From JBMOKT01 sp049323895 (GTDB lineage Bacteria; Bacillota; Peptococcia; Peptococcales; BICA1-8): a stretch of 64,000 nucleotides of DNA. The notes beneath the pieces were generated by a model. That model searched no databases and was not told where the DNA came from. It saw only the letters and a list, made by a program, of their open reading frames with translations. Every line of letters starts with the position of its first letter. Positions within the stretch are counted from its first letter, which is position 1. Below are positions 18,845 through 27,706 of the stretch, piece after piece. Made by a program: the position numbers and the translations under genes. The stretch covers positions 1 to 64,000 of the forward strand of contig JBMOKT010000021.1 of the NCBI GenBank assembly GCA_049323895.1. The letters are read 5' to 3'.

Positions 18845-19215
18845 TGCCACCTTCCTCTAGCAAGAACATCATCAATCATCTTAATATGAGTCTCCAGATT
18901 ATAAGTGGGGCTCCAAGGGTAATGTCTTGAAAACTGTTGCCAATCTGTACCTATAAAATTGGCAATACCATCTGTTGCAGGAGGATTAAGACTAGAAGCA
19001 GCAACCTTAATATACGGCCTTACATAAAACATATCAATTCCAACCATCGGATAACCGACAGGGATTCTAATCAATACATCCGTTTGCTGTTGGTCGTATT
19101 CTGTCGAGAGTTTGTAATCCTTCAGCACCAGAAAAAGTCCATTGCTATCCTCTGAGACTGTGTACACAAATCCCCTAGAATTAAGGTACTCTTCATCGTG
19201 CTTAAGCATTGGCAT
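18841..19215 (-). CDS. E2-like (prokaryotic UBC-fold) protein
   Basis: The product is about 124 residues with the Prok-E2_E pattern: VLIRIPVGYPMVGIDMFYVRP in the core and a T-D-W-Q-Q-F-S-R-H-Y-P-W block near the C-terminus. No cysteine is visible where a canonical E2 would have its catalytic Cys, so chemistry by a different residue, or a scaffolding role, is possible. I preferred the ATG at 19215 because GGAGG lies eight bases before it; a GTG two codons earlier is too close. The start overlaps the upstream ubiquitin-like gene, and its stop overlaps the JAB-E1 gene, forming a tight operon. Confidence 0.75.
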   Translation of the reverse strand: MPMLKHDEEYLNSRGFVYTVSEDSNGLFLVLKDYKLSTEYDQQQTDVLIRIPVGYPMVGIDMFYVRPYIKVAASSLNPPATDGIANFIGTDWQQFSRHYPWSPTYNLETHIKMIDDVLARGRWQ

Positions 19216-19648
19216 ATCCACGTCCTCCGTTTGTAACTTTTCTTAAAGTTGTGAAGAATACGTCATTTTTGCAAATCTCATATTTCACATCTGGTAGATA
19301 TTCTTTGTCTGCTTCAACCTTCTCTTCCTTTACTAACTTATATTCATCTGGAGATGCATTGACCATTGCGAGCAACTCTGCACCGGTCATGATTTCGTTA
19401 ACAATGTATTGCTTGTTGTCGATCATGATTCTTATGGGGTCGTCAAAGGTATCGGATACGAACTTCATTCCGTCTGTTAGATCATATTCCTGGCTGTTTT
19501 CAACATCCGAATCAGGTGCATTGTCAATCTTTATAACAAGTCTTACCTCAAGTGGAATATCTGCGAGAGTTTTTAATTCAGAGCCTCTCATTTTTTCTGT
19601 GACATGGTATTTCTGACCATCAATTTTGATATTAACTTTACTGTTCAA
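19202..19648 (-). CDS. Two-domain ubiquitin-like (multiubiquitin) protein
   Basis: The 148-residue product contains two beta-grasp repeats. Repeat one begins KIDGQKYHVTEKMRGSELK, and repeat two begins MIDNKQYIVNEIMTGAELL; both keep the K/Q-Y-x-V-x-E-x-M-x-G-x-E-L pattern of multiubiquitin domains. The tail reads N-G-G-R-G-Y-A-N-A, with a Gly-Gly eight residues from the end. A tail beyond Gly-Gly would fit processing by the JAB peptidase encoded downstream. The start is a TTG at 19648 with AGGAAGG before it. It is the first gene of the operon. Confidence 0.78.
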   Translation of the reverse strand: MNSKVNIKIDGQKYHVTEKMRGSELKTLADIPLEVRLVIKIDNAPDSDVENSQEYDLTDGMKFVSDTFDDPIRIMIDNKQYIVNEIMTGAELLAMVNASPDEYKLVKEEKVEADKEYLPDVKYEICKNDVFFTTLRKVTNGGRGYANA

Positions 19649-20089
19649 TAGATTATGAACCTTCCTTTTCTAAATTCCAGAAGGTTTTTCTTGTTTTTTA
19701 TCACTAGAAGTGATATTTTTATAAGTACATACATTGACTAAAAGGATTGGCGTCCTTTGGTTAACTGAGGTTTATCCTCCTTTCTGAACTGGTATAACAC
19801 TATTTTGTCAGGAACCTTCTGTGTAAACCTGCAATCTAATGTTTTTCTAGTTCGAATGATATATATTGTAAAGGGAACGTTGATGTCCCCAATGCAATCA
19901 CATAAATCATGTGCAAATTATATTTGCATTATTTTTTTGCTTTTTTGAGAAGACCGTAATTTCTACAAATCAGTTGAGCTATAACCGGTGTTTCTCACTC
20001 ATATCCCAATACCATAGAATTCTAAACCTGATTGAGCTCAGCTTATACTGTGACACAAACTGTAATTCGACTCTCTAAACTGGTAATCA
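19649..20089 (-). promoter_or_regulatory. Leader of the ubiquitin-like operon
   Basis: This 440-base gap separates the subtilisin gene from the ubiquitin-like operon. A hairpin ATCACT-TCT-AGTGAT lies at about 19700-19715 between A/T tracts. On the minus strand a weak promoter (TTTACA, 17 bases, AATAGT) may start near 19830. No coding frame is supported. Confidence 0.4.
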
Positions 20090-22306
20090 TTACTCAAAAT
20101 CAATTTCTTCTTCTGCAATATTGTAGATATCAATTCGGTTTTGAATATCGATCTTATTAACAAGCCATCCTCTAAGAGAACAGTTCTTAATAAAATCATC
20201 AATTCTATTAACACCCTCGATTTCTTTCAAAGTCACAACGATACCAAACTTTATACCTACTCCATACTTTTCATCCAATCGCTCTTTTGTTTTTAGGCTC
20301 ACTCCCCAAATTCCTTTGTTATAGCATTTCTTTGGACGGTTTCGGTTATTGAGAGTTTCTCTAATATGTTTTACATTATCCCACTTTCTAAAGTACTTTC
20401 TTGCATCTTCTTCCCAAGTATAATGATCCCCCTCAGAACTCTGGTAATTATTATCGATAGGTGTTATACCTTTTTCGGTTAACCTTCCGAATTGTAAATC
20501 AAGCTCAGTATTGGTGTAATCAACGCCTTGATTTCTAGAGCAACATGGGAAATAGCAAAGAGTAGCTTTCGTAATGAAAGGATGCTTTTCTTTATGAACA
20601 GGTACCGGAATATTGTAATTGTAAGTGTTATATTCTTCTGAAACACCCGATAGCACAAATTGTATCTCATCCTCAGGGCACCGAACGATATCATCTATTT
20701 TCATTGGCACTACTCCATGCCCAATTATAGTTGAATCTATCTTTTGCTTGTCCCACCCGGATGCAGAGTTTATGATTAGTGCTTTCGCAACTTCCCTGCT
20801 TAGCCCAAGAATGTCAATTAGATACGACATCTTTCTTGCTATCCAAGGTGCCGAAAATGAAGTACCCTTAACAAAAGCTTCACCTGTTGGTGTGCAAACA
20901 CGTATAAGATTTTTTCCATCACCGCCGTAATAGCTTATATCTGGTTTTGTGAAAAATGATAAAACTGGTCCTTTGCGAGAATACGAAGCCGGCTTTTTAT
21001 CAAAATCCACCGAATTAACAACTAAAGAATTTATAGAGTCAGCTGGAGATCCAATGTATTTTTGAGGGATCTCATCTGAGTCTTTGTTCGTGCCTGCGAT
21101 AACAAATATCACGTCATTTTCGTATTGTAATTTATCCAGTATGGCTGCTTCTGGTGAAATAAAATTCTGGTTTATTTCAAGCTTTGATCCAAGAGATAGA
21201 TTCCATACTTTTATATCTTTGTTTGATGTTATTATTTCATTAATATCTCGCAAAATTGAAAATGAGCTGAACCTATCACCTGTGGCAACACCAAAATGGC
21301 GAACTTTAAATCGCCCACACCCGTCATCCATTTGAGGATTACTTGCGGGACCATCCACAATGATTGAAGTTACAGCGGTTCCATGCTTGTAGTCATTTTG
21401 TGATAACGGAATTTCATCCGGTAGCATCTTTTTAAATTCAACCCACTCCGAAAAATAGACACCGTCATCGAACATAGTATCAATGACTCCAATCGTAGGT
21501 TCATTTTTCGGAGAAGGTATTGTGATAATATGATCATCACAAAAATCAAAATCAACCTTAGTTAGCTTAGTTATATCGCTAACTGCCATCGAAATTAGAT
21601 ATGGTGCCTTTTGCTTCAACAACGCCAATTCGTCTGGTCTTAACAAAATCGTCGTATCATCCAGTACTCTTGTAAATTGCAAGTTGATGCCAAGCTTTTC
21701 CATGAGTGTTGTAGCTTTAACATTCGTTTTGTATATGGTGATTATTGACTCATCTTTTAATTCCGCAGTATCAACTAATATGCCAAATTTCTCAACATAG
21801 TAAGCATCTACAATAACATTCAAAAAATTTGCTTTTACTATATTGGGTGTAACAAATGGTATTTCCTTCATATTGATTTTTTTTATCGTGTCATGGCTGA
21901 TTACTCCATTGTATCTATTATTTAATAGATCAATACATTGGTTCAGCCGTTCAATAGACTCATTAATTATATCGAATGAAACAAAATGAGTAATTATGTG
22001 CTTAGGTGAACCCTCACCCGTAAAGCGCGCTCCAACAATTGAACTGTTTGCTTTATTAGATCTCTTAGCTAAAAGACCTTGTATCCTATTACTTTTTGCA
22101 GCAACTTTAGTGTAATAAACACTGATTAGTGCGCCATCAAAAATGTTTTGTTTTGACCAGAAACTTTTGGATTCCACTAAATCATTTCTCAGTTTTTCTA
22201 AATGCGAAACGTTAACTGATTTTCCTGCAGGCAAGTTCGTCATTATAGGAGTCTGTCCCCGTGCAGCTTGTTCGAATGGCCCTTTTAATTGTAAAAGATT
22301 ATTCAT
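20090..22306 (-). CDS. Subtilisin-like (S8) serine protease, partner of AAA+ ATPase
   Basis: This protein has about 738 residues. The catalytic triad is visible: Asp in G-V-I-D-T near residue 276, His in Y-K-H-G-T near 308, and Ser in G-T-S-F-S-A-P near 483; the oxyanion Asn is in A-G-T-N-K. It has no signal peptide, so it should act in the cytoplasm. The first 250 residues are a long non-peptidase region, and a C-terminal region of 200 residues follows the peptidase core. The ATG at 22306 follows AAGGAG. The AAA+ gene ends directly upstream, so the pair is one operon. Such AAA-subtilase pairs recur in bacterial islands, probably as a regulated protease. Confidence 0.82.
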   Translation of the reverse strand: MNNLLQLKGPFEQAARGQTPIMTNLPAGKSVNVSHLEKLRNDLVESKSFWSKQNIFDGALISVYYTKVAAKSNRIQGLLAKRSNKANSSIVGARFTGEGSPKHIITHFVSFDIINESIERLNQCIDLLNNRYNGVISHDTIKKINMKEIPFVTPNIVKANFLNVIVDAYYVEKFGILVDTAELKDESIITIYKTNVKATTLMEKLGINLQFTRVLDDTTILLRPDELALLKQKAPYLISMAVSDITKLTKVDFDFCDDHIITIPSPKNEPTIGVIDTMFDDGVYFSEWVEFKKMLPDEIPLSQNDYKHGTAVTSIIVDGPASNPQMDDGCGRFKVRHFGVATGDRFSSFSILRDINEIITSNKDIKVWNLSLGSKLEINQNFISPEAAILDKLQYENDVIFVIAGTNKDSDEIPQKYIGSPADSINSLVVNSVDFDKKPASYSRKGPVLSFFTKPDISYYGGDGKNLIRVCTPTGEAFVKGTSFSAPWIARKMSYLIDILGLSREVAKALIINSASGWDKQKIDSTIIGHGVVPMKIDDIVRCPEDEIQFVLSGVSEEYNTYNYNIPVPVHKEKHPFITKATLCYFPCCSRNQGVDYTNTELDLQFGRLTEKGITPIDNNYQSSEGDHYTWEEDARKYFRKWDNVKHIRETLNNRNRPKKCYNKGIWGVSLKTKERLDEKYGVGIKFGIVVTLKEIEGVNRIDDFIKNCSLRGWLVNKIDIQNRIDIYNIAEEEIDFE

Positions 22307-22312
22307 GTACAA

Positions 22313-23350
22313 TTACTCCTTTAATTCACGAGATACTTGGCTTTTTGAAATACCCGTTAATATCTCAATTTCTCTAACCGAGAATCCTTTACTTTGCATA
22401 TCCTTTATGTTGTTTTCAGATTCGCCTTTGTTAATGGCAGTGTATAGACGTTTCAAATAATCATATTCATTATTAGGACTGCTAAATGCAAGTGATGTTT
22501 TAATCAGGTTCTTTAGTTCTCCCGGATACGGGATTTGACTCATAGTACTTAGGATTTTTCGAAAGAGCCTCATATTTCTGCCTGCAGACTTAAATTTCAC
22601 CAATAGCTCATTCAAAATGATTTCGCCAACATCAAGTAAATCTTCCTGCGTATAGGTACTGAAATCGATAACAGAGTCAAATCTTCTTATTAGAGCTTTA
22701 TCAAATGCCCTAAAAAGATTTGTTGTTGCAATAAGCACAACTTTATCGTTTAGATGATCGAGGCCTTTTAATACAGACGAGGTTGCCCTGCCCATTTCTC
22801 TCAAATCATTTGAATTTATTCTATCAATTGCAATTGCATCAATTTCATCAAACAAGACTACAACTCGATCTGGATGTGCTAAACTGCGAATCTCATCGAA
22901 AAGACTGGAAATATTCTTTGAAGTTTGACCCAATTTGCTATCGATTACCATATCAAAATCTACCATATAAAGCTCGCGTTCAAGTATTCGGGCTATTTGC
23001 TTAGCAGTTTCTGTTTTCCCAGTACCAGGTGGACCTTCAAATAGAAATTTGTTAATACCCGCATTATGTCCGACGGCGTTTACAATTCCTAACACGCTAT
23101 CTTTTATACTTTCTGGTAAAGGTAACGGTTCTGAATTTATATCAACGCGTTTAAAAAAAGCGTGTGTCGATGATTCCATTTGAGGCGTAAAGGTATTGGC
23201 ATCTGACAATAGTGCCATAATATACTCCGAAAGTTGATAGTTATTTACTTCATCAAAATATCGTGCTATTTCATAAGCTTCATTTCTAAAAGCGGCATCA
23301 TTTTTCTCCGCATAATATTTTATTAAGTTAATTACATTTTTCTTTTTCAT
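22313..23350 (-). CDS. AAA+ ATPase with C-terminal helix-turn-helix
   Basis: The 345-residue product has a helical N-terminal domain, an AAA+ core with Walker A GPPGTGKT at 106-113, Walker B VVVLFDEID at 163-171, a sensor A-T-T-N and an R-R-F-D finger. The last 25 residues form a helix-turn-helix (F-S-V-R-E-I-E-I-L-T-G-I-S-K-S-Q-V-S-R). The ATG at 23350 has GGTGG before it; upstream in-frame codons have neither site nor similarity. It presumably remodels substrates for, or activates, the subtilisin in the same operon. The HTH could bind the TGTCCC repeats at its own promoter. Confidence 0.83.
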   Translation of the reverse strand: MKKKNVINLIKYYAEKNDAAFRNEAYEIARYFDEVNNYQLSEYIMALLSDANTFTPQMESSTHAFFKRVDINSEPLPLPESIKDSVLGIVNAVGHNAGINKFLFEGPPGTGKTETAKQIARILERELYMVDFDMVIDSKLGQTSKNISSLFDEIRSLAHPDRVVVLFDEIDAIAIDRINSNDLREMGRATSSVLKGLDHLNDKVVLIATTNLFRAFDKALIRRFDSVIDFSTYTQEDLLDVGEIILNELLVKFKSAGRNMRLFRKILSTMSQIPYPGELKNLIKTSLAFSSPNNEYDYLKRLYTAINKGESENNIKDMQSKGFSVREIEILTGISKSQVSRELKE

Positions 23351-23383
23351 GGCTTCCACCTCAAAATAATTCTTGATAATACA

Positions 23384-23420
23384 ACTATAACACCTTGGGA
23401 CACCATTGTCAAGTTTAGGG
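23384..23420 (-). promoter_or_regulatory. Promoter of the AAA+/subtilisin operon with TGTCCC repeats
   Basis: A textbook promoter lies on the minus strand: TTGACA (23407-23412), 17 bases, TATAGT (23384-23389). Two TGTCCC words flank the -35 box (about 23394-23399 and 23418-23423). A bound protein here would block the promoter, and the HTH at the end of the AAA+ protein is the obvious candidate. Confidence 0.75.
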
Positions 23421-23522
23421 ACAATTATTTCTAAATTAAATTTCTTGTAATGAGAATACCCCACAAACAGGAAAACCGCAACTGCATCCACAGTCACGGT
23501 CATTGCTCCTTATCTGATCATC

Positions 23523-24770
23523 CTATTTATTAATTCTCTCCAGTGATCCATCCTTGTGGATGATAAAAATAAAGGCATCAAAAACCTGAATTTTATCGAC
23601 TTCTTTTCTGATAACGCCTTCATCATAAACACTGTTCTGACAAACAGCCTTACTCATAGTATTCTGCACCCATCTTTCATCTAGAGTTGGGGAGTGGGGG
23701 CATGCATCTTTGCCTTTTTCAATCCTTGTCGCACAGCGCCAGACAACTTTGCCTCTTTCCGTTCTTCTCCGGTAAAATGCGCCGCAATCGCCGCAAACGA
23801 GCAAATTCCCCAAAAGGTACTTCCCGTTATATTTACTTCCGCTGGTTTCTACCGTACCATTCTCTTTGCTGATGAGTCTTGCACGCTTAGCCATTTCCTC
23901 TTGTACCTTATCAAATACTTCTGCAGACACAATGGCAGCATGGCTGTCCTTCACATAATACTTGTTCCGTTGACCTATATTCTTACTTTTCTTACCAGCC
24001 ATAAAATCCTCGGTGAAGGTCTTTTGAAGCATTGTATCGCCCTTGTATTTCTCATTGTTCAACATCCTCTGAATCGTTTTTGTATCCCAAATCCCCTTGC
24101 CCGTTACAGTTTTAATCCCCTGGGATTCCAGATAAGCCTTTATTTGCCCTAATGACAGGCCCTGCAAATATAAGTCAAATATCTTTCTGACCACCTCTGC
24201 CTGTTCCGGCACAATGACTATCTCACCGTCAATACAAGTGTATCCCATGAAATTCTTATACTTTGTGAAGATATCGCCTTTTTCGAACTTGCGTTGAAAT
24301 CCCCATTGGATGTTTTCGCTGGTATTCCTGCTCTCGTCCTGTGCCAGCATCCCCCTCAATGTAATCTCAAATTCCTTATCTTCATTGATCGAATCCAGGT
24401 TCTCATTTTCAAAATGCATATTGATCCCTCGCTCTCTCAAAAATCTTATTATCTTCAAAACCTCCAGCGTATCCCTCGATACCCTGCTGATTGACTTTGT
24501 AATTATATAATCGATTTTGCCTTCAGCCGCTTTCCTTAACATTTTATCCAGCCCGCCTCTGCCGCTTCGACGCAATCCGCTTTCAATGTCAAAGAATACA
24601 CCAGCAGAAATCCAGTTGGGGTGGTTTCGTATCATCTTCGTATAGGTTTTTATCTGGAGCTCAAGGCTGCGCATTTGTTCCGGTTCAGATGTGCTGACTC
24701 TGCAATAGGCAGCAACCCTAAACTTTTTGTTCTCTTTGGGTTTAGCTGGTATTATCTTTACATTCTTCAT
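23523..24770 (-). CDS. Serine recombinase, cassette type, copy 2
   Basis: The product is about 415 residues with the same domain order as copy 1: R-V-A-A-Y-C-R-V-S-T with catalytic Ser, SRVSRDT, recombinase domain, and C-G-D-C-G zinc ribbon. The two are close relatives but differ in the C-terminal forty residues, suggesting different target partners or recombination between them. I chose the ATG at 24770, preceded by AAGGAACGCAA. Boundary repeat E lies about 160 bases upstream, in the same arrangement as copy 1 and repeat D. Confidence 0.88.
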   Translation of the reverse strand: MKNVKIIPAKPKENKKFRVAAYCRVSTSEPEQMRSLELQIKTYTKMIRNHPNWISAGVFFDIESGLRRSGRGGLDKMLRKAAEGKIDYIITKSISRVSRDTLEVLKIIRFLRERGINMHFENENLDSINEDKEFEITLRGMLAQDESRNTSENIQWGFQRKFEKGDIFTKYKNFMGYTCIDGEIVIVPEQAEVVRKIFDLYLQGLSLGQIKAYLESQGIKTVTGKGIWDTKTIQRMLNNEKYKGDTMLQKTFTEDFMAGKKSKNIGQRNKYYVKDSHAAIVSAEVFDKVQEEMAKRARLISKENGTVETSGSKYNGKYLLGNLLVCGDCGAFYRRRTERGKVVWRCATRIEKGKDACPHSPTLDERWVQNTMSKAVCQNSVYDEGVIRKEVDKIQVFDAFIFIIHKDGSLERINK

Positions 24771-24929
24771 TTGCGTTCCTTCATCATCTATGTAAAATGG
24801 CAAGCCCATTTATATTCTATCAAAAAGAAAAGACGTGAAAGCATCCCCTCACGCCAAAGACATATTTCATCTTTAATCCTGCAATCCCGCTATTCATCAG
24901 GTGTTCAAGCGTTGCAACAGGATTATGGC

Positions 24930-24996
24930 TTCCACGTGCCTTGAGGATACAAAAAAGATGTCGTACCCCTCTGGTATCCCCTTGGCGGGGAGGTAT
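24930..24996 (-). repeat. Boundary repeat, copy E
   Basis: The core TGCCTTGAGGATACAAAAAA is intact. The variable middle differs from the other copies, and GTACCCC can pair with GGGGAGGTA. It is the rightmost copy. Confidence 0.8.
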
Positions 24997-25080
24997 ATTT
25001 CAGAAACAGACGCCTAGTTAGGGCATTTTTTCGCGAATGTAGCATCTAGATTTGCGTTACAGTTCAAATAAATTGTAAGC

Positions 25081-25124
25081 AATAAAACCTTCAAAAGCGT
25101 GTTGTCATCTTGAAGGCTTTATTT
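25081..25124. terminator. Bidirectional terminator
   Basis: AATAAAACCTTCAA pairs with TTGAAGGCTTTATT across an 18-base loop. It ends transcription of the radical SAM remnant (minus) and closely resembles the hairpin at 16948-16987. Confidence 0.7.
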
Positions 25125-25172
25125 TATACAATTTACTAATCCATATGATTTTAAGACCGAAAAATTTATTTT

Positions 25173-25424
25173 CTAAGAATTTTTATATTTTTCTTTCCAT
25201 TCAAGCGTCATGTTTCTATTAAGCTTTGCGATATTACAAAAATACTCATTAACCGCTAATGGATCTCCCAGAGGATCTTCATTTGCATTCCTAACCATAC
25301 ACATGGTACAAAACTCTTTATCAAGGCATTGAATGCATTTAGGAAAATCTTTTCTCCTCAAGCCTCTTAGATATTGTATTTTTTCAGAATTATTCCAAAT
25401 TTCCTTGAGAGGGGCATCTTTAAT
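25173..25424 (-). pseudogene. Radical SAM/SPASM protein, C-terminal fragment
   Basis: The frame (including codons before the ATG at 25361) reads through the SPASM-type cysteines: F-P-K-C-I-Q-C, then E-F-C-T-M-C and Y-F-C-N-I. These are auxiliary Fe-S cluster ligands. The N-terminal radical SAM part of the same gene is found at 28796-29610, on the far side of a transposon. The joint falls at a TTTAAT duplication, so the gene was whole before the transposon inserted. Confidence 0.8.
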
Positions 25425-25581
25425 TGTAGGTTCTTAATTTAAACTAGTTGAACAGTTAACCATGTTCTCAGATTATAGAGTATGAGAACAATTTATATAC
25501 CAACTTAATACGAGAAATATTCTCGAAGTATTTTAGTAAATCAAATTTGGGAACACTGAGTTGCAAGGAGAGTGATTAGAC

Positions 25582-26169
25582 TTGCAACTTATTTATTATA
25601 CTTCTTTAACTCCTGAAGAGTATCTGCAAGCAAGCTGGGATAATTCAATTCCTTTACCCAGTGAATGTTCCCACCCATCCTGTCGGATAAAAATCCCTCC
25701 AGAAAAGCATGGATGTTATGAGCGAAATGTTGTCACGTTAGGCAAAACCTGCAGGATCTTTATACGTCGATACTACTGCTCATATTGCGGCCATACCTTC
25801 TCTTATTTGCCTTCTTTTTGTCTTCCATATTTTCAGTACTCTTTAGACCTTATCTTCCTAAACCTTATCTGTCACTTTTTTAAGTTAGTCCCGTTTCTTG
25901 AAGCACTTATTCAAGCTAATTGCTTGAATCTTCAAAGGCAACACAGACAGTTCTACAACCATCGATTTCTATGTAACCTAACTTTTATACAACTAATCCT
26001 TCGAAACCTTGATCCTCTGACTGAGCTTCCCGAAGAATCGGGTAAAGAGAAAGGAGCCCAAAAGGTATTGGCGTTTGCACTCTCCAGATTCTCGCAAATC
26101 CAGACCTTTTCCACGAGGTTTTTCGCACAATCCAATCACTCTTTTATGACTCCTTGCAAATTAGTTTAG
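25582..26169 (+). CDS. DUF6431-like zinc-ribbon protein of the transposon
   Basis: The product has 195 residues with R-R-Y-Y-C-S-Y-C-G-H near residue 65, a zinc ribbon. It is the first gene of the transposon. DUF6431 proteins often precede rve-type transposases, probably as DNA-binding helpers. The start is a TTG at 25582 with AAGGAG eleven bases before it. The gap of 160 bases to the transposase holds no further gene. Confidence 0.65.
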   Translation: MQLIYYTSLTPEEYLQASWDNSIPLPSECSHPSCRIKIPPEKHGCYERNVVTLGKTCRIFIRRYYCSYCGHTFSYLPSFCLPYFQYSLDLIFLNLICHFFKLVPFLEALIQANCLNLQRQHRQFYNHRFLCNLTFIQLILRNLDPLTELPEESGKEKGAQKVLAFALSRFSQIQTFSTRFFAQSNHSFMTPCKLV

Positions 26170-26332
26170 CCTTTATGATTGGATTTTATAACCAAACCTC
26201 GAGAAATTCATAACCAACATAACTTTTGCGTAGGATTTGGCCTTTTTTGGTGCTACTATTCTTAAAAGGAAACGTTTAACCGGTTAGACCTCCCCTTTTA
26301 AAACGCACTTAATGTGGGAGGTGTATTTATTG

Positions 26333-27706
26333 ATGCTTTCAGAAAAGGACCGGGAGAATATTGCTTTAAAACGATTTTCTCTCATTGCTCCTGTGCTTAA
26401 CGGCCAGGTTGAAAACCAAAAAGAGTATTTTGAAACTCTTTGTCTTAAACCAATAGAGATGCCTCATTACGGTTTGAAAACTTATTCTCCCAAGACTTTA
26501 TACAGTTGGCTTTATGACTACCGTCAAGGCGGTATTGAATCTTTAAAGCCTGGATATCGATCGGATCGGGGGAAAAGCCGACGGGTTGATCCGATGGTTG
26601 CTGAAAAGGTCAGACAAAAAAGAGCCCTTTTCCCTCGGATTACAAGTATCTTGCTTTATGAGGAACTCGTTAAAGATGGTGTGATTCTACCTGAGAAGTT
26701 ATCTTTAGCAACTTTTTACCGTTTCCTAGCTGCTAATCCGAATCTTGCTCAAGGTAAGACTCCTAATAATTCTAATGAGAAAGAACTTAAACGCTTTTCC
26801 AGGCAATTTGTTAACGAGTTATGGCAAACAGACGTTATGTTTGGTCCGTATATTAAAATTGGTAAGTCTAAGAAACAAACTTATTTATTTGCTTTTATTG
26901 ATGATGCATCTCGCCTTGTTACTCATGCTGAGTTTTTTCTTTACCAGAATTTCTCGGCTCTTAGGGTGGCCTTAAAAGAGTCTATCTTAAAACGTGGTAT
27001 CCCGAAGATGATTTATACAGATAACGGCAAGATTTATCGCAGTGGGCAATTAGTTATGATGGCTGCAAGTATAGGTTGTTCACTTATCCATACTGAACCA
27101 TTTACCCCTACCTCTAAAGGAAAAATTGAAAGGTTTTTCCATACTGTCCGTTTACGGTTTTTATCCAGATTGGATCCTACTAAACTGACGAGCTTGGATG
27201 AATTAAATCTTAAGTTTTGGCAGTGGTTAGAAGAAGATTACCAAAGAAAAACTCATAGTTCTCTTGGTATGAGCCCAATGGATTTCTTTATGTCTCAGGC
27301 AAGTCAGATTAAACTCTTTTCTTCACCGGCTCTATTAGAAGAATATTTACTTTTAAGGGTTACCCGTAAGGTTGGCCATGATGCCACTTTGTCTATGAAT
27401 AATATTCTCTATGAAACAGACCAGTGTCTTGCTAATTCGCGTGTCGAAGTACGCTATGACCCTGAATGGTTACTTTCAGCTTCCAGGTTTTTACCTCTTT
27501 ACAAAGATGGTCACAAGGTTGGTGAAGCCCGCCAAGTGAATTTCTGTGAAAACGCTCATGTTAAGCGTAAAGGTCCAGGACGTCCACCTAGGGAAGAACA
27601 CTTTCAAGAATCTCGTGAATCTGAAGCCAAGGGTTCTTCTGCTCCTGTTCCTTCAATTATTTCTTTTACTAACATCATGGACAAGAATACTGGAGGTGAA
27701 AAGTGA
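26333..27706 (+). CDS. DDE-type (rve) transposase
   Basis: The product is 457 residues. A helix-turn-helix region lies in the first 100 residues. The DDE integrase core follows, with D in W-Q-T-D-V-M, D in Y-T-D-N-G and E in G-K-I-E-R-F, in the spacing of IS481/Mu/TniA-like enzymes. It cuts the element ends and joins them to target DNA. I chose the ATG at 26333; the GGGAGG site lies 11 bases upstream. The stop overlaps the start of the ATPase gene (TGATG). Confidence 0.9.
   Translation: MLSEKDRENIALKRFSLIAPVLNGQVENQKEYFETLCLKPIEMPHYGLKTYSPKTLYSWLYDYRQGGIESLKPGYRSDRGKSRRVDPMVAEKVRQKRALFPRITSILLYEELVKDGVILPEKLSLATFYRFLAANPNLAQGKTPNNSNEKELKRFSRQFVNELWQTDVMFGPYIKIGKSKKQTYLFAFIDDASRLVTHAEFFLYQNFSALRVALKESILKRGIPKMIYTDNGKIYRSGQLVMMAASIGCSLIHTEPFTPTSKGKIERFFHTVRLRFLSRLDPTKLTSLDELNLKFWQWLEEDYQRKTHSSLGMSPMDFFMSQASQIKLFSSPALLEEYLLLRVTRKVGHDATLSMNNILYETDQCLANSRVEVRYDPEWLLSASRFLPLYKDGHKVGEARQVNFCENAHVKRKGPGRPPREEHFQESRESEAKGSSAPVPSIISFTNIMDKNTGGEK

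Larger units (their letters stand above)
24771..25172. other. Recombinase upstream region with boundary repeat E
   Basis: This holds a GACGTGA...TCACGCC hairpin, the shared block, repeat E (24930-24996) and a bidirectional terminator (25081-25124). It is the right end of the repeat train. The radical SAM/SPASM remnant begins just beyond. Confidence 0.6.

Noticed and set aside
1051..24996. Classical integron
   Set aside because: There is no tyrosine integrase of the IntI type. The only recombinases are serine type, and the repeats lack attC-like palindromes in all copies.
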